Origin: Pseudomonadota bacterium
GTDB lineage: Bacteria; Pseudomonadota; Gammaproteobacteria; Burkholderiales; JAJZQI01
DNA length: 64,000 nucleotides
NCBI GenBank assembly: GCA_021851875.1
Contig: JAJZQI010000002.1
Span: 1-64,000, forward strand
Direction: 5' to 3'
The notes under the pieces are model-generated. The model ran no database searches, had not been told where the DNA came from, and saw only the letters and a program-made list of their open reading frames with translations. Made by a program: the position numbers and the translations under genes. Of the stretch, positions 19,239 to 27,098 are shown one piece after another (within the stretch, counting starts at the first letter, position 1; each line of letters opens with the position of its first letter).

Positions 19239-21116
19239 TCATGCCACGGTCACTTCACGGAACATCCCGCCCATCATGTGATACAGCAGATGGCAGTGAT
19301 AAGCCCAGCGGCCCTGCACATCCGCCAGCACACGGTAGGACAGCGACTGCCCCGGCTTGACGCTGATAGTGTGCTTGCGCGCCTGGAAACCGCCGTCCTG
19401 GTTTTCCAGTTCGCTCCACATGCCATGCAGGTGAATCGGATGCTCCATCATGGTGTCGTTGATCAGGACAAAACGGACGCGTTCGCCGTATTGCAGCCGG
19501 ATCGGTTCCGCATCGGCATATTCCACGCCATCGAAGGACCACATGTAGCGGCGCATGTTGCCCGTCAGATGCAGCTCGATGGTCCGGCTCGGTTCGCGCG
19601 GGTCCTGCCAGCCGTCCACTGCATGCAAATCCGCATAGGTCAGCACGCGTCGGCCGTTATTGCGCAACCCGGCACCGGGGTCGTCCAGACGGGTCGAAAC
19701 CATACTAGCCTGCATGTCCACGCCGGGGCCGTTTTCCGTGACGGGATGATGCGCCACCTCCATGCTGTCCGGCTTGCGCTGGCTGGCCATATGCATGCCT
19801 TCCATGCTCGCTCCGCCGCCCATGCCAGCCATGTTGTGGCCTGCGTGCGGATTGGCCGGCACGGTGTCATGCCCCACCGAACCGTGACTCATGCCGGTGT
19901 GATCCATTGCCGCAGGCTTTTCGGCCGGCTGATCCATGCCCGGCATGTTGCCCATCTCCCCCATATCATGCTGGGCCATGCCCATGTCAGCCATGGTCAG
20001 AATGGGCACTGAATCCATCGGCGGCACCTCGGCAGCCAGTCCGGCACGAGGAGCCAGTGTGCCGCGGACGTAGCCGGAGCGATCTATCGACTGGGCAAAA
20101 ATCGTGTAGGCGCTGTCGTCCGTCGGCTGGACAATCACATCATACGTCTCCGCCACCCCCATGCGGAATTCATCCACCGTCACCGGATGAACGTCCTGGC
20201 CGTCAGCCGCGACCACGGTCATTTGCAGCCCCGGTATGCGCACATCGAAATAGCTCATCGCCGAGCCGTTGATGAACCGCAGACGCACGCGCTCGCCCTG
20301 GCGGAACAGGCCGGTCCAGTTGCCGGCAGGCGTAATGCCGTTCATCAGATAGGTATAGGTTGCGCCCGTCACATCGACAAGGTCGCGCGGGCTCATGCGC
20401 ATGCTGTCCCACATGGCGCGCTCCTGCCAGGCGGCGGACCAGCCCTTCTCCCCGGCTTCGCGCAGAAAATCCGCCAGCGTCGGTTTGACATAGTTGTAGT
20501 AACCGTCGCCCTTTTTCAGGTTGGCAAACACTCGATTGGGATCTTCATCCGTCCAATCGGTCAGCATAACCACATAGTCGCGCTCTGCCGAATAACGTGC
20601 CTGATCGCGCGGCTCGATCACCAGTGGAGCATATAGACCAGTCTGCTCCTGGTAGCCGGAATGGCTGTGATACCAGTAGGTGCCGCTCTGGCGCACTTGG
20701 AAACGGTAAGTAAAGGTCTCTCCCGGGGCTATGCCTTTGAACGTCAACCCAGGGACCCCATCCATATCGTTCGGCAGAATAATGCCGTGCCAGTGAATCG
20801 ACGTACTGTGATTCAAACGGTTGGTCACACGGATGGTCACCGTATCCCCTTCGCGCCAGCGTAGCGTCGGCCCGGGGATCTGGCCGTTGATCGCCGTGGC
20901 CATGCGCGGCTGGCCGGTAAAATTGACGGGGATTTCACTGATTTCCAGATTGAACTCGGTGCCGCGCAACTCCTGTGGCCGGCTAGCGGAGTTGAACGCC
21001 CAGGCCGACTGGTTTGCCAGTCCCAAACCGAACAAGGCGCCGCCCAAAGCCAAGCCCTGTACGAACCGCCGCCGGGATAAGTTAGCGGGCACTTGCAATG
21101 CGATCTCGTGTCTCAT
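19239..21116 (-). CDS. copA: Periplasmic multicopper oxidase CopA
   Basis: A 625-residue CopA-type multicopper oxidase. A Tat signal with SRRRFVQG (residues 14-21) and an AWA cleavage region precede three cupredoxin domains. Copper ligands are visible in STSIHWHGI, GTYWYHSHSG, HPIHLHGMW and the C-terminal AYHCHLLYHMMGGM. A Met/His-rich insert (~370-460, for example MGEMGNMPGMDQ and GMSHGSVGHD) should bind extra Cu(I). It likely oxidises Cu(I) to Cu(II) in the periplasm. It sits mid-operon between the Met-rich protein and copB. Confidence 0.95.
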   Translation of the reverse strand: MRHEIALQVPANLSRRRFVQGLALGGALFGLGLANQSAWAFNSASRPQELRGTEFNLEISEIPVNFTGQPRMATAINGQIPGPTLRWREGDTVTIRVTNRLNHSTSIHWHGIILPNDMDGVPGLTFKGIAPGETFTYRFQVRQSGTYWYHSHSGYQEQTGLYAPLVIEPRDQARYSAERDYVVMLTDWTDEDPNRVFANLKKGDGYYNYVKPTLADFLREAGEKGWSAAWQERAMWDSMRMSPRDLVDVTGATYTYLMNGITPAGNWTGLFRQGERVRLRFINGSAMSYFDVRIPGLQMTVVAADGQDVHPVTVDEFRMGVAETYDVIVQPTDDSAYTIFAQSIDRSGYVRGTLAPRAGLAAEVPPMDSVPILTMADMGMAQHDMGEMGNMPGMDQPAEKPAAMDHTGMSHGSVGHDTVPANPHAGHNMAGMGGGASMEGMHMASQRKPDSMEVAHHPVTENGPGVDMQASMVSTRLDDPGAGLRNNGRRVLTYADLHAVDGWQDPREPSRTIELHLTGNMRRYMWSFDGVEYADAEPIRLQYGERVRFVLINDTMMEHPIHLHGMWSELENQDGGFQARKHTISVKPGQSLSYRVLADVQGRWAYHCHLLYHMMGGMFREVTVA

Positions 21117-21224
21117 AATACGCCTGGACTCCTTATTGTTTCCGTTCGCTTTGGCTTATTGATAGCTGGGATACCGGCTTGAGCGCCGATCGAGTCGGCT
21201 GTTCCACGCCCCGTTATCCTGATC

Positions 21225-21524
21225 TTATTTGGATTGTGGCTGCACCTGACCCTGGCCGTTCATCTGCATCTGCCCGCCCATGCTGCCCGGGGCCATCTGC
21301 TCGCCCGGCCCCATATTCATGCGACCGTTACCATTCATTTTCATGCCGTTCATATTACCCTGCTGCATGGCCTGGGTACCGCTGGCAGGCATGTTCTGCA
21401 TCCCATGGTGCATATCCATTTGCCCCATGCCCGGCATATTGGCCATACCCGTTTGGGCATGGGCCGGCAAAGCGATAAAGCCGGTTACAACAATAAAAGT
21501 CATGATCAAGCGAGTTTTACACAT
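21225..21524 (-). CDS. Small methionine-rich periplasmic protein (putative copper binder)
   Basis: A 99-residue protein with a signal peptide (MCKTRLIMTFIVVTGFIALPAHA). The mature part of about 76 residues is low in complexity and holds 17 Met, many in MxM or MxxM spacing (GMGQMDMHHGM, GMKMNGNGRMNM), plus Gly, Gln and Asn. It has no other domain. Such sequences bind Cu(I) through thioethers. It stands between the DUF411 gene and copA, so a role as a periplasmic copper buffer or donor to CopA is likely, by inference. I know no established gene name for it. Confidence 0.8.
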   Translation of the reverse strand: MCKTRLIMTFIVVTGFIALPAHAQTGMANMPGMGQMDMHHGMQNMPASGTQAMQQGNMNGMKMNGNGRMNMGPGEQMAPGSMGGQMQMNGQGQVQPQSK

Positions 21525-21562
21525 GGTTGGCTCCGTATAGTCTAGTTAAGGTCCAGTCAAGC

Positions 21563-22006
21563 TCAATGTTTTGCATAGACGCGATAACTCGCGTCACCCT
21601 GTACCAGCAGTGTGTCATAAGGCACGGCATACGCCCCTTCCATGCCGGGCGAGCCCGGCGGCATGGAAGGTACCGCGAGACCGATCGCCTGCGGCCGTTC
21701 CTTGAGCAGGCGCCAGATATCGGCGGCAGGCACATGGCCCTCGATCACATAGCTGCCAATTTTGGCACTATGACAGGCGGCGAACTGGTTTGGCATACCC
21801 AGCCTGTGCCGCTCGGTCGTCACGTTGGCGACATCATGAGCCCGTACGGCGAATCCGGCCTGCTGCAAATGCTCAATCCATTTATTGCAGCAACCGCAGT
21901 GGGGACTTTTGTATACCTCCACGGTATCCGCCAACCCACTGGCCTGCGCATTCCCAAGCAACAGAATGAGCATAGCAACAAATATACTTGTTTGTTTGAT
22001 CATCAT
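21563..22006 (-). CDS. DUF411 (CopG-like) metal-binding protein
   Basis: A 147-residue protein. A signal peptide (MMIKQTSIFVAMLILLLGNAQA) precedes a DUF411 domain with the metal-site motif SPHCGCCNKW (Cys 37, 39, 40). Later His/Cys residues lie in FAACHSAKIGSYVIEGHVPA. DUF411 proteins accompany copper and silver resistance genes and are thought to bind metal in the periplasm. ATG 22006 (next to ATG 22003) follows AGGA; the frame is open 20 codons further. It is probably the first gene of the DUF411-Met-rich-copA-copB operon, with a cop-box-like repeat 64 bases upstream. Confidence 0.87.
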   Translation of the reverse strand: MMIKQTSIFVAMLILLLGNAQASGLADTVEVYKSPHCGCCNKWIEHLQQAGFAVRAHDVANVTTERHRLGMPNQFAACHSAKIGSYVIEGHVPAADIWRLLKERPQAIGLAVPSMPPGSPGMEGAYAVPYDTLLVQGDASYRVYAKH

Positions 22007-22069
22007 TATTCCTGGTCCACGCTCAATAAGGATCATAACGTACACTCTTCGACAGAAGACCGACAACCG

Positions 22070-22087
22070 GATTACAAAACGGTAATC
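22070..22087. promoter_or_regulatory. Cop-box-like inverted repeat (putative CopR site) before the copAB operon
   Basis: GATTAC-N6-GTAATC, a perfect 6-bp inverted repeat with a 6-base spacer, upstream of the DUF411 gene. The identical arms recur at 22765-22782 in front of copR. The TTAC-N6-GTAA core is like known CopR/CusR-class operators. Confidence 0.7.
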
Positions 22088-22112
22088 GATTTTGCCGCCA
22101 CGTCAGCTCTGT

Positions 22113-22673
22113 TCAATGATTTTCAGAAGATGCATGGTCACTTTCATGCATATGCTCCATGTCTTCATCTGGCGGCGCCTTGGCAAGCATATCCCTGTAC
22201 TGCGCATCCGTCATATCGGGCAGCTGCTGCAAGAATGCCACCATGCTCCAAATGGTTTCATCATCGTGCGTTGCCCCCCATGCAGGCATCGCGGTCATTT
22301 TAATCCCGTGTTTGATCACCCAAAATGCTTCACGCGGATCCAGGCGAACCTTGGTCAGATCCGGTGGTTGTGGATAAAGTCCAGTGCGCAACTCGGTATT
22401 TTTCACGCCCGGCGCCAAGTGGCAGGACGTGCACATGGCTGCATATTGTCCCGCCCCCCTGAGCACAACATGAGGATCATTCAGATCAATCGCAACAACT
22501 GTCTTTTCCGCATACCGCTCGACCGAAGACGCACGCGCCTTCTTCAACACTTCACTGGTAAGTCGCCAATGCGGGCTGTCGGCCCCCACATTATAGAAAC
22601 CAAACCCGATGTACACGCCCGCCGCCAACCCAAGCAGCACAAACACGGCCAATATTCCTCTGCAATACCTCAT
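22113..22673 (-). CDS. Membrane-anchored c-type cytochrome of the copper locus
   Basis: A 186-residue protein with an uncleaved or signal-like N-terminal helix (about residues 6-26). A single cytochrome c domain has heme motif CTSCH (81-85) and a likely distal Met in KMTAMPAWG (Met129). The C-terminal tail is rich in acid, Met and His (DEDMEHMHESDHASSENH) and could bind metal. ATG 22673 follows AGGGAGGG; ten extra codons upstream are possible. It is transcribed away from copR, and the cop-box-like repeat lies between them. A role in electron transfer to or from CopA, or in sensing, is speculative. Confidence 0.85.
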   Translation of the reverse strand: MRYCRGILAVFVLLGLAAGVYIGFGFYNVGADSPHWRLTSEVLKKARASSVERYAEKTVVAIDLNDPHVVLRGAGQYAAMCTSCHLAPGVKNTELRTGLYPQPPDLTKVRLDPREAFWVIKHGIKMTAMPAWGATHDDETIWSMVAFLQQLPDMTDAQYRDMLAKAPPDEDMEHMHESDHASSENH

Positions 22674-22764
22674 ACGCCCTCCCTCCAAGTTTTGGACTGC
22701 CATTATTAAACGACGGATTTGTCGTTATCATGACTCGCCTGTTCGGTCTCAACACTGACAAGCA

Positions 22765-22782
22765 GATTACAAATCTGTAATC
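22765..22782. promoter_or_regulatory. Cop-box-like inverted repeat between cytochrome gene and copR
   Basis: Second copy of GATTAC-N6-GTAATC, 38 bases before the copR start. It could serve both the copRS operon (plus) and the cytochrome gene (minus). A further inverted repeat of the same geometry, AACGAC-N6-GTCGTT, lies at 22709-22726. Confidence 0.7.
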
Positions 22783-22819
22783 TTTTCCATCCTTGCAACA
22801 GACGGGCGATAATAGCCAC

Positions 22820-23497
22820 ATGAAAATCCTGATCGTAGAAGACGAAGTCAAAACCGGCACCTACCTCAAGCAGGGCCTGAGCGAGGCAGGTTTCGTCACC
22901 GACCTGGCGGCCAACGGCATTGACGGACAGCACCTCGCGCTGACGGAAAACTACGACCTGCTCATTCTCGACGTCATGCTCCCCGGCCTGGACGGCTGGA
23001 CGATCCTGCGCTCCCTGCGCACAGCGGGCAAACACATGCCGGTGCTCTTTCTCACCGCCCGCGACCAGGTCGATGACCGTGTCAAAGGCCTGGAACTCGG
23101 CGCGGACGACTACCTGATCAAGCCCTTCGCCTTTTCCGAACTGCTCGCGCGCGTTCGCACCCTCTTGCGCCGCGGCAAGACCGCCGAAGCGGAAATGCTG
23201 AGCCTGGCCGACCTCGAAGTCGACCTGATTCGCCGCCGTGCTGTTCGCCATGGGCAACGCATCGACCTCACTGCCAAAGAATTTGTCCTGCTCACCCTGT
23301 TTCTGCGCCGACAGGGCGAAGTGCTGTCGCGCACCCTGATCGCCTCGCAGGTATGGGACATGAATTTCGACAGCGATACGAATGTGGTGGAAGTGGCCGT
23401 GCGCCGCTTGCGCGGCAAAATCGACGAGCCGTTCGAGCCCAAGCTGATCCACACCGTGCGCGGTATGGGTTACGTGATGGAATTGCGCGACGACTGA
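22820..23497 (+). CDS. copR: Copper response regulator (OmpR/CusR type)
   Basis: A 225-residue response regulator. The receiver domain has acidic pocket VEDE, phospho-acceptor Asp51 ([14 protein letters not shown]) and Lys in LIKPFAF. The C-terminal OmpR-type winged helix has the family's [13 protein letters not shown] and RRLRGKID. It is close to CusR/CopR/PcoR. ATG 22820 is used; an in-frame start 9 codons upstream has no support. It should bind the GATTAC-N6-GTAATC repeats and activate the copper operons. The sensor kinase gene follows after 2 bases. Confidence 0.93.
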   Translation: MKILIVEDEVKTGTYLKQGLSEAGFVTDLAANGIDGQHLALTENYDLLILDVMLPGLDGWTILRSLRTAGKHMPVLFLTARDQVDDRVKGLELGADDYLIKPFAFSELLARVRTLLRRGKTAEAEMLSLADLEVDLIRRRAVRHGQRIDLTAKEFVLLTLFLRRQGEVLSRTLIASQVWDMNFDSDTNVVEVAVRRLRGKIDEPFEPKLIHTVRGMGYVMELRDD

Positions 23498-23499
23498 AC

Positions 23500-24882
23500 A
23501 TGCGCTCAATCACCTTTCGTCTTGCCTCGCTGTTTGCCCTGGCCACCCTGCTCGTGCTGGCCAGTATTGCTTATTTCTTAAGCCGTTCCGTCGAAACCCA
23601 CCTGGCGGAAATGGACTGGACCGAGATCTACGGCAAATGGCAACTCACCAGCAACCTCGTGCAGCAAATTCGCACCCCCGCCGACAAAAAAGCTTTTCCC
23701 GCCCTGCTGCAATCCGCTTTGGTGGGGCATCCCTATCTGTCGGTCGCCGTCGACACGCAGGCGGGCGCTACACTCTTTGCCAGCAGTCATTTCAGCTTCC
23801 CGGCTGGCCATGCGGCGGCTGCCGCCAACGGCCAGCCGCAATTCGCTTCCATGTTGACCTGGCAGCGCCATGGCGACGTATTCCGCGGCATTGCGGCAAA
23901 AACCGCGTCGGCGGAGCCCGGTGGGCCCATCTATATCATCCGTATTGCCGTGCAGACCGAGGAACACCGGCGCTTTCTGGCACACTTCCATCACATGCTG
24001 CTGCTGGCCCTGCTGTTCGGCATGAGCACATCTGCCGGCCTGGGCTGGTTCATCGCCCGCCGCGGCCTTCTGCCCATCAGGCACATGGCCGGCGTAGCGG
24101 GAAAGATTTCCGCCAGCCAACTGGCCGAACGCCTGGAAATTGATAGCGTCCCGCAGGAGCTGCACGATCTGGCCATCGCCTTTAATGACATGCTGGCACG
24201 GCTGGAAAACGCCTTCCAGCGCCTGTCGGATTTTTCTGCCGACATCGCGCACGAGCTGCGTACCCCCATCAACAATCTCATCATCCAATCCCAGGTGGCC
24301 CTGTCGCAAAACCGCACGAATGATGAGTATCGCGATACGCTGGCCTCCAATCTGGAAGAATTCGACCGGCTTGCCCGCATGATCTCCGACATGCTCTTCC
24401 TGGCCAAGGCGGATAACGGCCTGATGACCACGGAACAGGCAGACGTGGATCTGACCAATGAAATAGGACATCTGCTTGAGTATTTTTCTCCCGTGATGGA
24501 GGAGCAGAACGTCAAAGTGGTCATGTCAGGCACCGGCAGAGTCCGCGGCGATCGCATCATGCTGCAAAGAGCGCTGGCCAATCTGCTCTCCAACGCCATC
24601 ACCCACACTCCACCAGGAGGCGCAATACAGGTACGGCTGCAACAGCAGGCGCAACAACTGCAGATTGCCATCCAAAATCCTGGGCAAGGCATTCCGCAAG
24701 AGCAGCTGGACAGAATATTCGACCGCTTCTACCGCCTGGACCCGTCCCGTCGAGCCTCGCCCGACGGAGCCGGCCTTGGCCTGGCGATCACCCAGAGCAT
24801 TATCAGGGCGCACAATGGAACAATCACTGTGACATCGCGAGATGGCATGACAATTTTTATTGTCACGCTCCCAATGCAGTAA
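23500..24882 (+). CDS. copS: Heavy-metal sensor histidine kinase (CusS/CopS type)
   Basis: A 460-residue membrane kinase. TM1 (about 10-30) is followed by a periplasmic sensor loop (~31-160) and TM2 (about 165-188). Then come HAMP, the H-box ADIAHELRTPINNL, N-box LANLLSNAITHTPPGG, and G-boxes (DRIFDRFYRLD, GAGLGLAI). The loop has His residues in SSHFSFPAGHAAAA that could ligand copper. ATG 23500 begins two bases after copR stops; the frame is open upstream inside copR only as an overlap. It pairs with CopR. Confidence 0.93.
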   Translation: MRSITFRLASLFALATLLVLASIAYFLSRSVETHLAEMDWTEIYGKWQLTSNLVQQIRTPADKKAFPALLQSALVGHPYLSVAVDTQAGATLFASSHFSFPAGHAAAAANGQPQFASMLTWQRHGDVFRGIAAKTASAEPGGPIYIIRIAVQTEEHRRFLAHFHHMLLLALLFGMSTSAGLGWFIARRGLLPIRHMAGVAGKISASQLAERLEIDSVPQELHDLAIAFNDMLARLENAFQRLSDFSADIAHELRTPINNLIIQSQVALSQNRTNDEYRDTLASNLEEFDRLARMISDMLFLAKADNGLMTTEQADVDLTNEIGHLLEYFSPVMEEQNVKVVMSGTGRVRGDRIMLQRALANLLSNAITHTPPGGAIQVRLQQQAQQLQIAIQNPGQGIPQEQLDRIFDRFYRLDPSRRASPDGAGLGLAITQSIIRAHNGTITVTSRDGMTIFIVTLPMQ

Positions 24883-24899
24883 ACGATACATAGAAATGG

Positions 24900-24928
24900 A
24901 AAAACCGACCACATGGGTCGGTTTTTGT
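24900..24928. terminator. Bidirectional terminator between copS and tRNA-Ser
   Basis: ACCGACC (24904-24910) pairs with GGTCGGT (24916-24922) around an ACATG loop, with A-tract on the left and T-tract on the right. It can end copRS on the plus strand and the tRNA transcript on the minus strand. Confidence 0.85.
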
Positions 24929-24931
24929 ATT

Positions 24932-25022
24932 TGGCGGAGAGGGCGGGATTCGAACCCGCGTTAGGGTATTACCCTAAACACGCTTTCCAGGCGTGCGACT
25001 TAAACCACTCATCCACCTCTCC
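24932..25022 (-). tRNA. serT(GGA): tRNA-Ser (anticodon GGA)
   Basis: Class II tRNA of 91 nt including an encoded CCA. The acceptor is GGAGAGG/CCTCTCC, and the anticodon stem-loop reads CACGC-CTGGAAA-GCGTG with GGA at the anticodon. A long variable arm (TTAGGGTAATACCCTAA) and T-arm GCGGGTTCGAATCCCGC follow. All stems pair. It reads UCC/UCU codons. Confidence 0.96.
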
Positions 25023-25117
25023 AGGTGCCTTGCAGCGCGGTCTTCGGCACTGCAAAAAGAAGCGGAAGGATATACCAGAAAGCGAATTCTGGCAAGCCGC
25101 TCGCACCCGGATCAGGC

Positions 25118-25342
25118 TTAATCGTTAAAGTACTGCCGCAGGCAGCCTGCCACGATTTGAGCATGCTCTGGCCGAACCACGCAATCCGCCTGAGTATGTT
25201 CCTGCAAGCCGGGAACTACATAGGTTTTGGCGCTATCCGGTACCGGTTCGGTCATTTTAGCCTCCAGCGGCTGCACGTTGCTGACACAAATCCAGCTGCA
25301 TTCATCTTCGTCTGTGGAGCACATATCAAATACGGTGACCAT
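25118..25342 (-). CDS. Small Cys-containing hypothetical protein
   Basis: A 74-residue soluble protein with no signal or membrane helix. It has five Cys (8, 15, 19, 54, 67), the first three as C-x6-C-x3-C in an acidic stretch (MCSTDEDECSWICV). I do not recognise the family. It is accepted as a gene because a strong Shine-Dalgarno, TAAGGAG, lies 8 bases before the ATG, and because it fills an otherwise empty gap between tRNA-Ser and the methyltransferase gene. The Cys spacing suggests a metal or redox role, by inference only. Confidence 0.55.
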   Translation of the reverse strand: MVTVFDMCSTDEDECSWICVSNVQPLEAKMTEPVPDSAKTYVVPGLQEHTQADCVVRPEHAQIVAGCLRQYFND

Positions 25343-25493
25343 GATGTTCTCTCCTTATAAAAACTGCTGGCTGTTACTCATATTATCGGCATACCTGAGC
25401 AAACTTTAATCAAGCAAACACCATGCCGCAGCCTCCCAGCTGCTCCATCCGTTTCGGCCGCTTATTGTTTATATGGGCTCGAACGGCAGGAAA

Positions 25494-26027
25494 TCAACCC
25501 CCCACTTTGTTTATAGCGCATATCCGCTGGATTACAGCGGGTTTCGGCGTGTCCACCGGCAAATTCTCATAAGCCATGACGTGCAGCCGCGGATAGCAGA
25601 GATTGAACAATTCACCCGGCTGCAACAGAAAATCGGGGTTCGATGGGTGGCCAAAATGTTCATTGCCTGCGGCAAATGTTTCATAAATCAGCACCCCATT
25701 GGGTCGGAGAGCATCCAGCAGGTGCCCCATAAGAGGGCGATGCAAGTAATTCGTCACCACAATGGCGTCGAAAGCGCATCCTTGCAACGGCCAACTACCC
25801 AGCTCCAGATCGAGCTGGCGCGTTGCGATATTCGGCTCGCCTTTCAGCTGCAGCAACAATTCATCATTTCTGTCGACTGCCAGCACCGAATAGCCGAGCC
25901 GTTGCAGATAGCGGCTATGCCTCCCGGTCCCGCAGGCAAGATCCAGCACGGCGCCGCCGGGAACGATGCGATTCGCCCATTTCATCACCCATTCCGACGC
26001 TGTCTCGTCGATCAATCCCGTCTGCAT
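25494..26027 (-). CDS. SAM-dependent methyltransferase (class I)
   Basis: A 177-residue Rossmann-fold methyltransferase. Motif I is VLDLACGTGRHS, followed by motif II VLAVDRNDELL, motif IV FDAIVVTNYLHRPL and a post-motif ALRPNGVLIYETFA. The pattern is that of TehB/UbiG-like small-molecule methyltransferases. The substrate is unknown. ATG 26027 overlaps the fliR stop as TGATG, so it is translationally coupled to the end of the flagellar operon. A TTG at 26030 is less likely. A flagellar function is not implied by sequence. Confidence 0.85.
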   Translation of the reverse strand: MQTGLIDETASEWVMKWANRIVPGGAVLDLACGTGRHSRYLQRLGYSVLAVDRNDELLLQLKGEPNIATRQLDLELGSWPLQGCAFDAIVVTNYLHRPLMGHLLDALRPNGVLIYETFAAGNEHFGHPSNPDFLLQPGELFNLCYPRLHVMAYENLPVDTPKPAVIQRICAINKVGG

Positions 26028-26818
26028 CAAGGTGTTCCTGCTGTAGCACGCAGCATGTCTATAATCATCCCGATACCCTCATGCAGCACACGCTCAAAAA
26101 CAGGCACAAAATAAGGGAAAGTCGCATACATCATCAGCATGCCGACCAGCAGCGTGATCGGGAATCCAATGGCGAACAGGTTGAGCGTAGGTGCGGCACG
26201 GGTCATGATGCCGATGGCCACGTTGCTCACCAGCAATACCCCCACGACCGGCAAAGACAACACGACCCCGATGAGAAAAATCTGTCCTCCCGATTGGGCA
26301 ATCATGCTCCAGGCCGTTGGATTGGGGGGAGCTGCCTGGACAGGCAGCAAATGAAAACTTTCAGCCAATGCCGCCAACAGCAGCAAATGACCGTCGAACG
26401 TGAAATAAAACAGTACCGCCAGAATACCGAAGAACTGCCCCACCACTGGGGCTTGCGCCGAATTGATCGGATCGAAGAAGTTGGCAAAGCCCAGCCCCAT
26501 CTGCAGACCGATCAAACTGCCGGCCAACTCGATGCCGGCAAAAACGATGCGCATGGAAAACCCGATGGCCACCCCGATCAGGATTTGCTGAGCCAACACC
26601 CACAAACCCATTGCAGTACCGGGAGAAATCGGCGGAGGCGGATCGAGCAGCGGCGTAATGGCCAGGCTGACGAACACGGCCAAGGCCACCTTGACGCGGT
26701 TAGGAATGGCGCGGTTGCCGAAGACGGGGTCAGCCATAAAAATGGCCAGGATGCGCACGAAGGGCCAGAAATAGACGGCGATCAGCTGGTCCCACTGCGC
26801 CGTCGTGAAAGTCAGCAT
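26027..26818 (-). CDS. fliR: Flagellar export apparatus protein FliR
   Basis: A 263-residue polytopic inner-membrane protein of the FliR/SpaR family, with about six hydrophobic helices. Recognisable parts are FVRILAIFMADPVFGNRAIPNRVKV near residues 18-42, GFSMRIVFAGIELAGSLIGLQMGLGFA, and the C-terminal MYATFPYFVPVFERVLHEG. It forms the export gate with FliP and FliQ and opens to FlhB/FlhA. It lies 10 bases after fliQ. Confidence 0.96.
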   Translation of the reverse strand: MLTFTTAQWDQLIAVYFWPFVRILAIFMADPVFGNRAIPNRVKVALAVFVSLAITPLLDPPPPISPGTAMGLWVLAQQILIGVAIGFSMRIVFAGIELAGSLIGLQMGLGFANFFDPINSAQAPVVGQFFGILAVLFYFTFDGHLLLLAALAESFHLLPVQAAPPNPTAWSMIAQSGGQIFLIGVVLSLPVVGVLLVSNVAIGIMTRAAPTLNLFAIGFPITLLVGMLMMYATFPYFVPVFERVLHEGIGMIIDMLRATAGTP

Positions 26819-26828
26819 GGCTGGGAGT

Positions 26829-27098
26829 CTAACCGACCAGTTGCGGAATACTCGTGATCAGTCGGCGGGTAAAGTCCACCAATTGTTCGATCATCCACGG
26901 CCCGAACACGATCATGGAAATAAACGCGACGACCAGTTTCGGAATGAAGGACAAGGTCATCTCGTTGATTTGCGTGGCCGCCTGGAAAATACTCACCAGC
27001 AAGCCCGCTGCCAGTGCGGCAAGCAGCATGGGGGCGGACACCAACATCATCACTTCCAGCGCCTGGCGGCCAAGCGTCATAACGGTTTCGGGTGTCAT
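26829..27098 (-). CDS. fliQ: Flagellar export apparatus protein FliQ
   Basis: An 89-residue protein with two long membrane helices: ALEVMMLVSAPMLLAALAAGLLVSIFQAATQINEMTLSFIPKL, then VVAFISMIVFGPWMI. The length and the ATQINEMTL motif are diagnostic of FliQ. It belongs to the FliPQR export gate. The start ATG overlaps the fliP stop as ATGA. Confidence 0.96.
   Translation of the reverse strand: MTPETVMTLGRQALEVMMLVSAPMLLAALAAGLLVSIFQAATQINEMTLSFIPKLVVAFISMIVFGPWMIEQLVDFTRRLITSIPQLVG

Noticed and set aside
24848-24865. TGACAA-N6-TTGTCA near the end of copS, similar to a CusR box
   Set aside because: It lies inside the coding sequence (MTIFIVT) with no promoter following except toward tRNA-Ser; probably a coincidence of codons.
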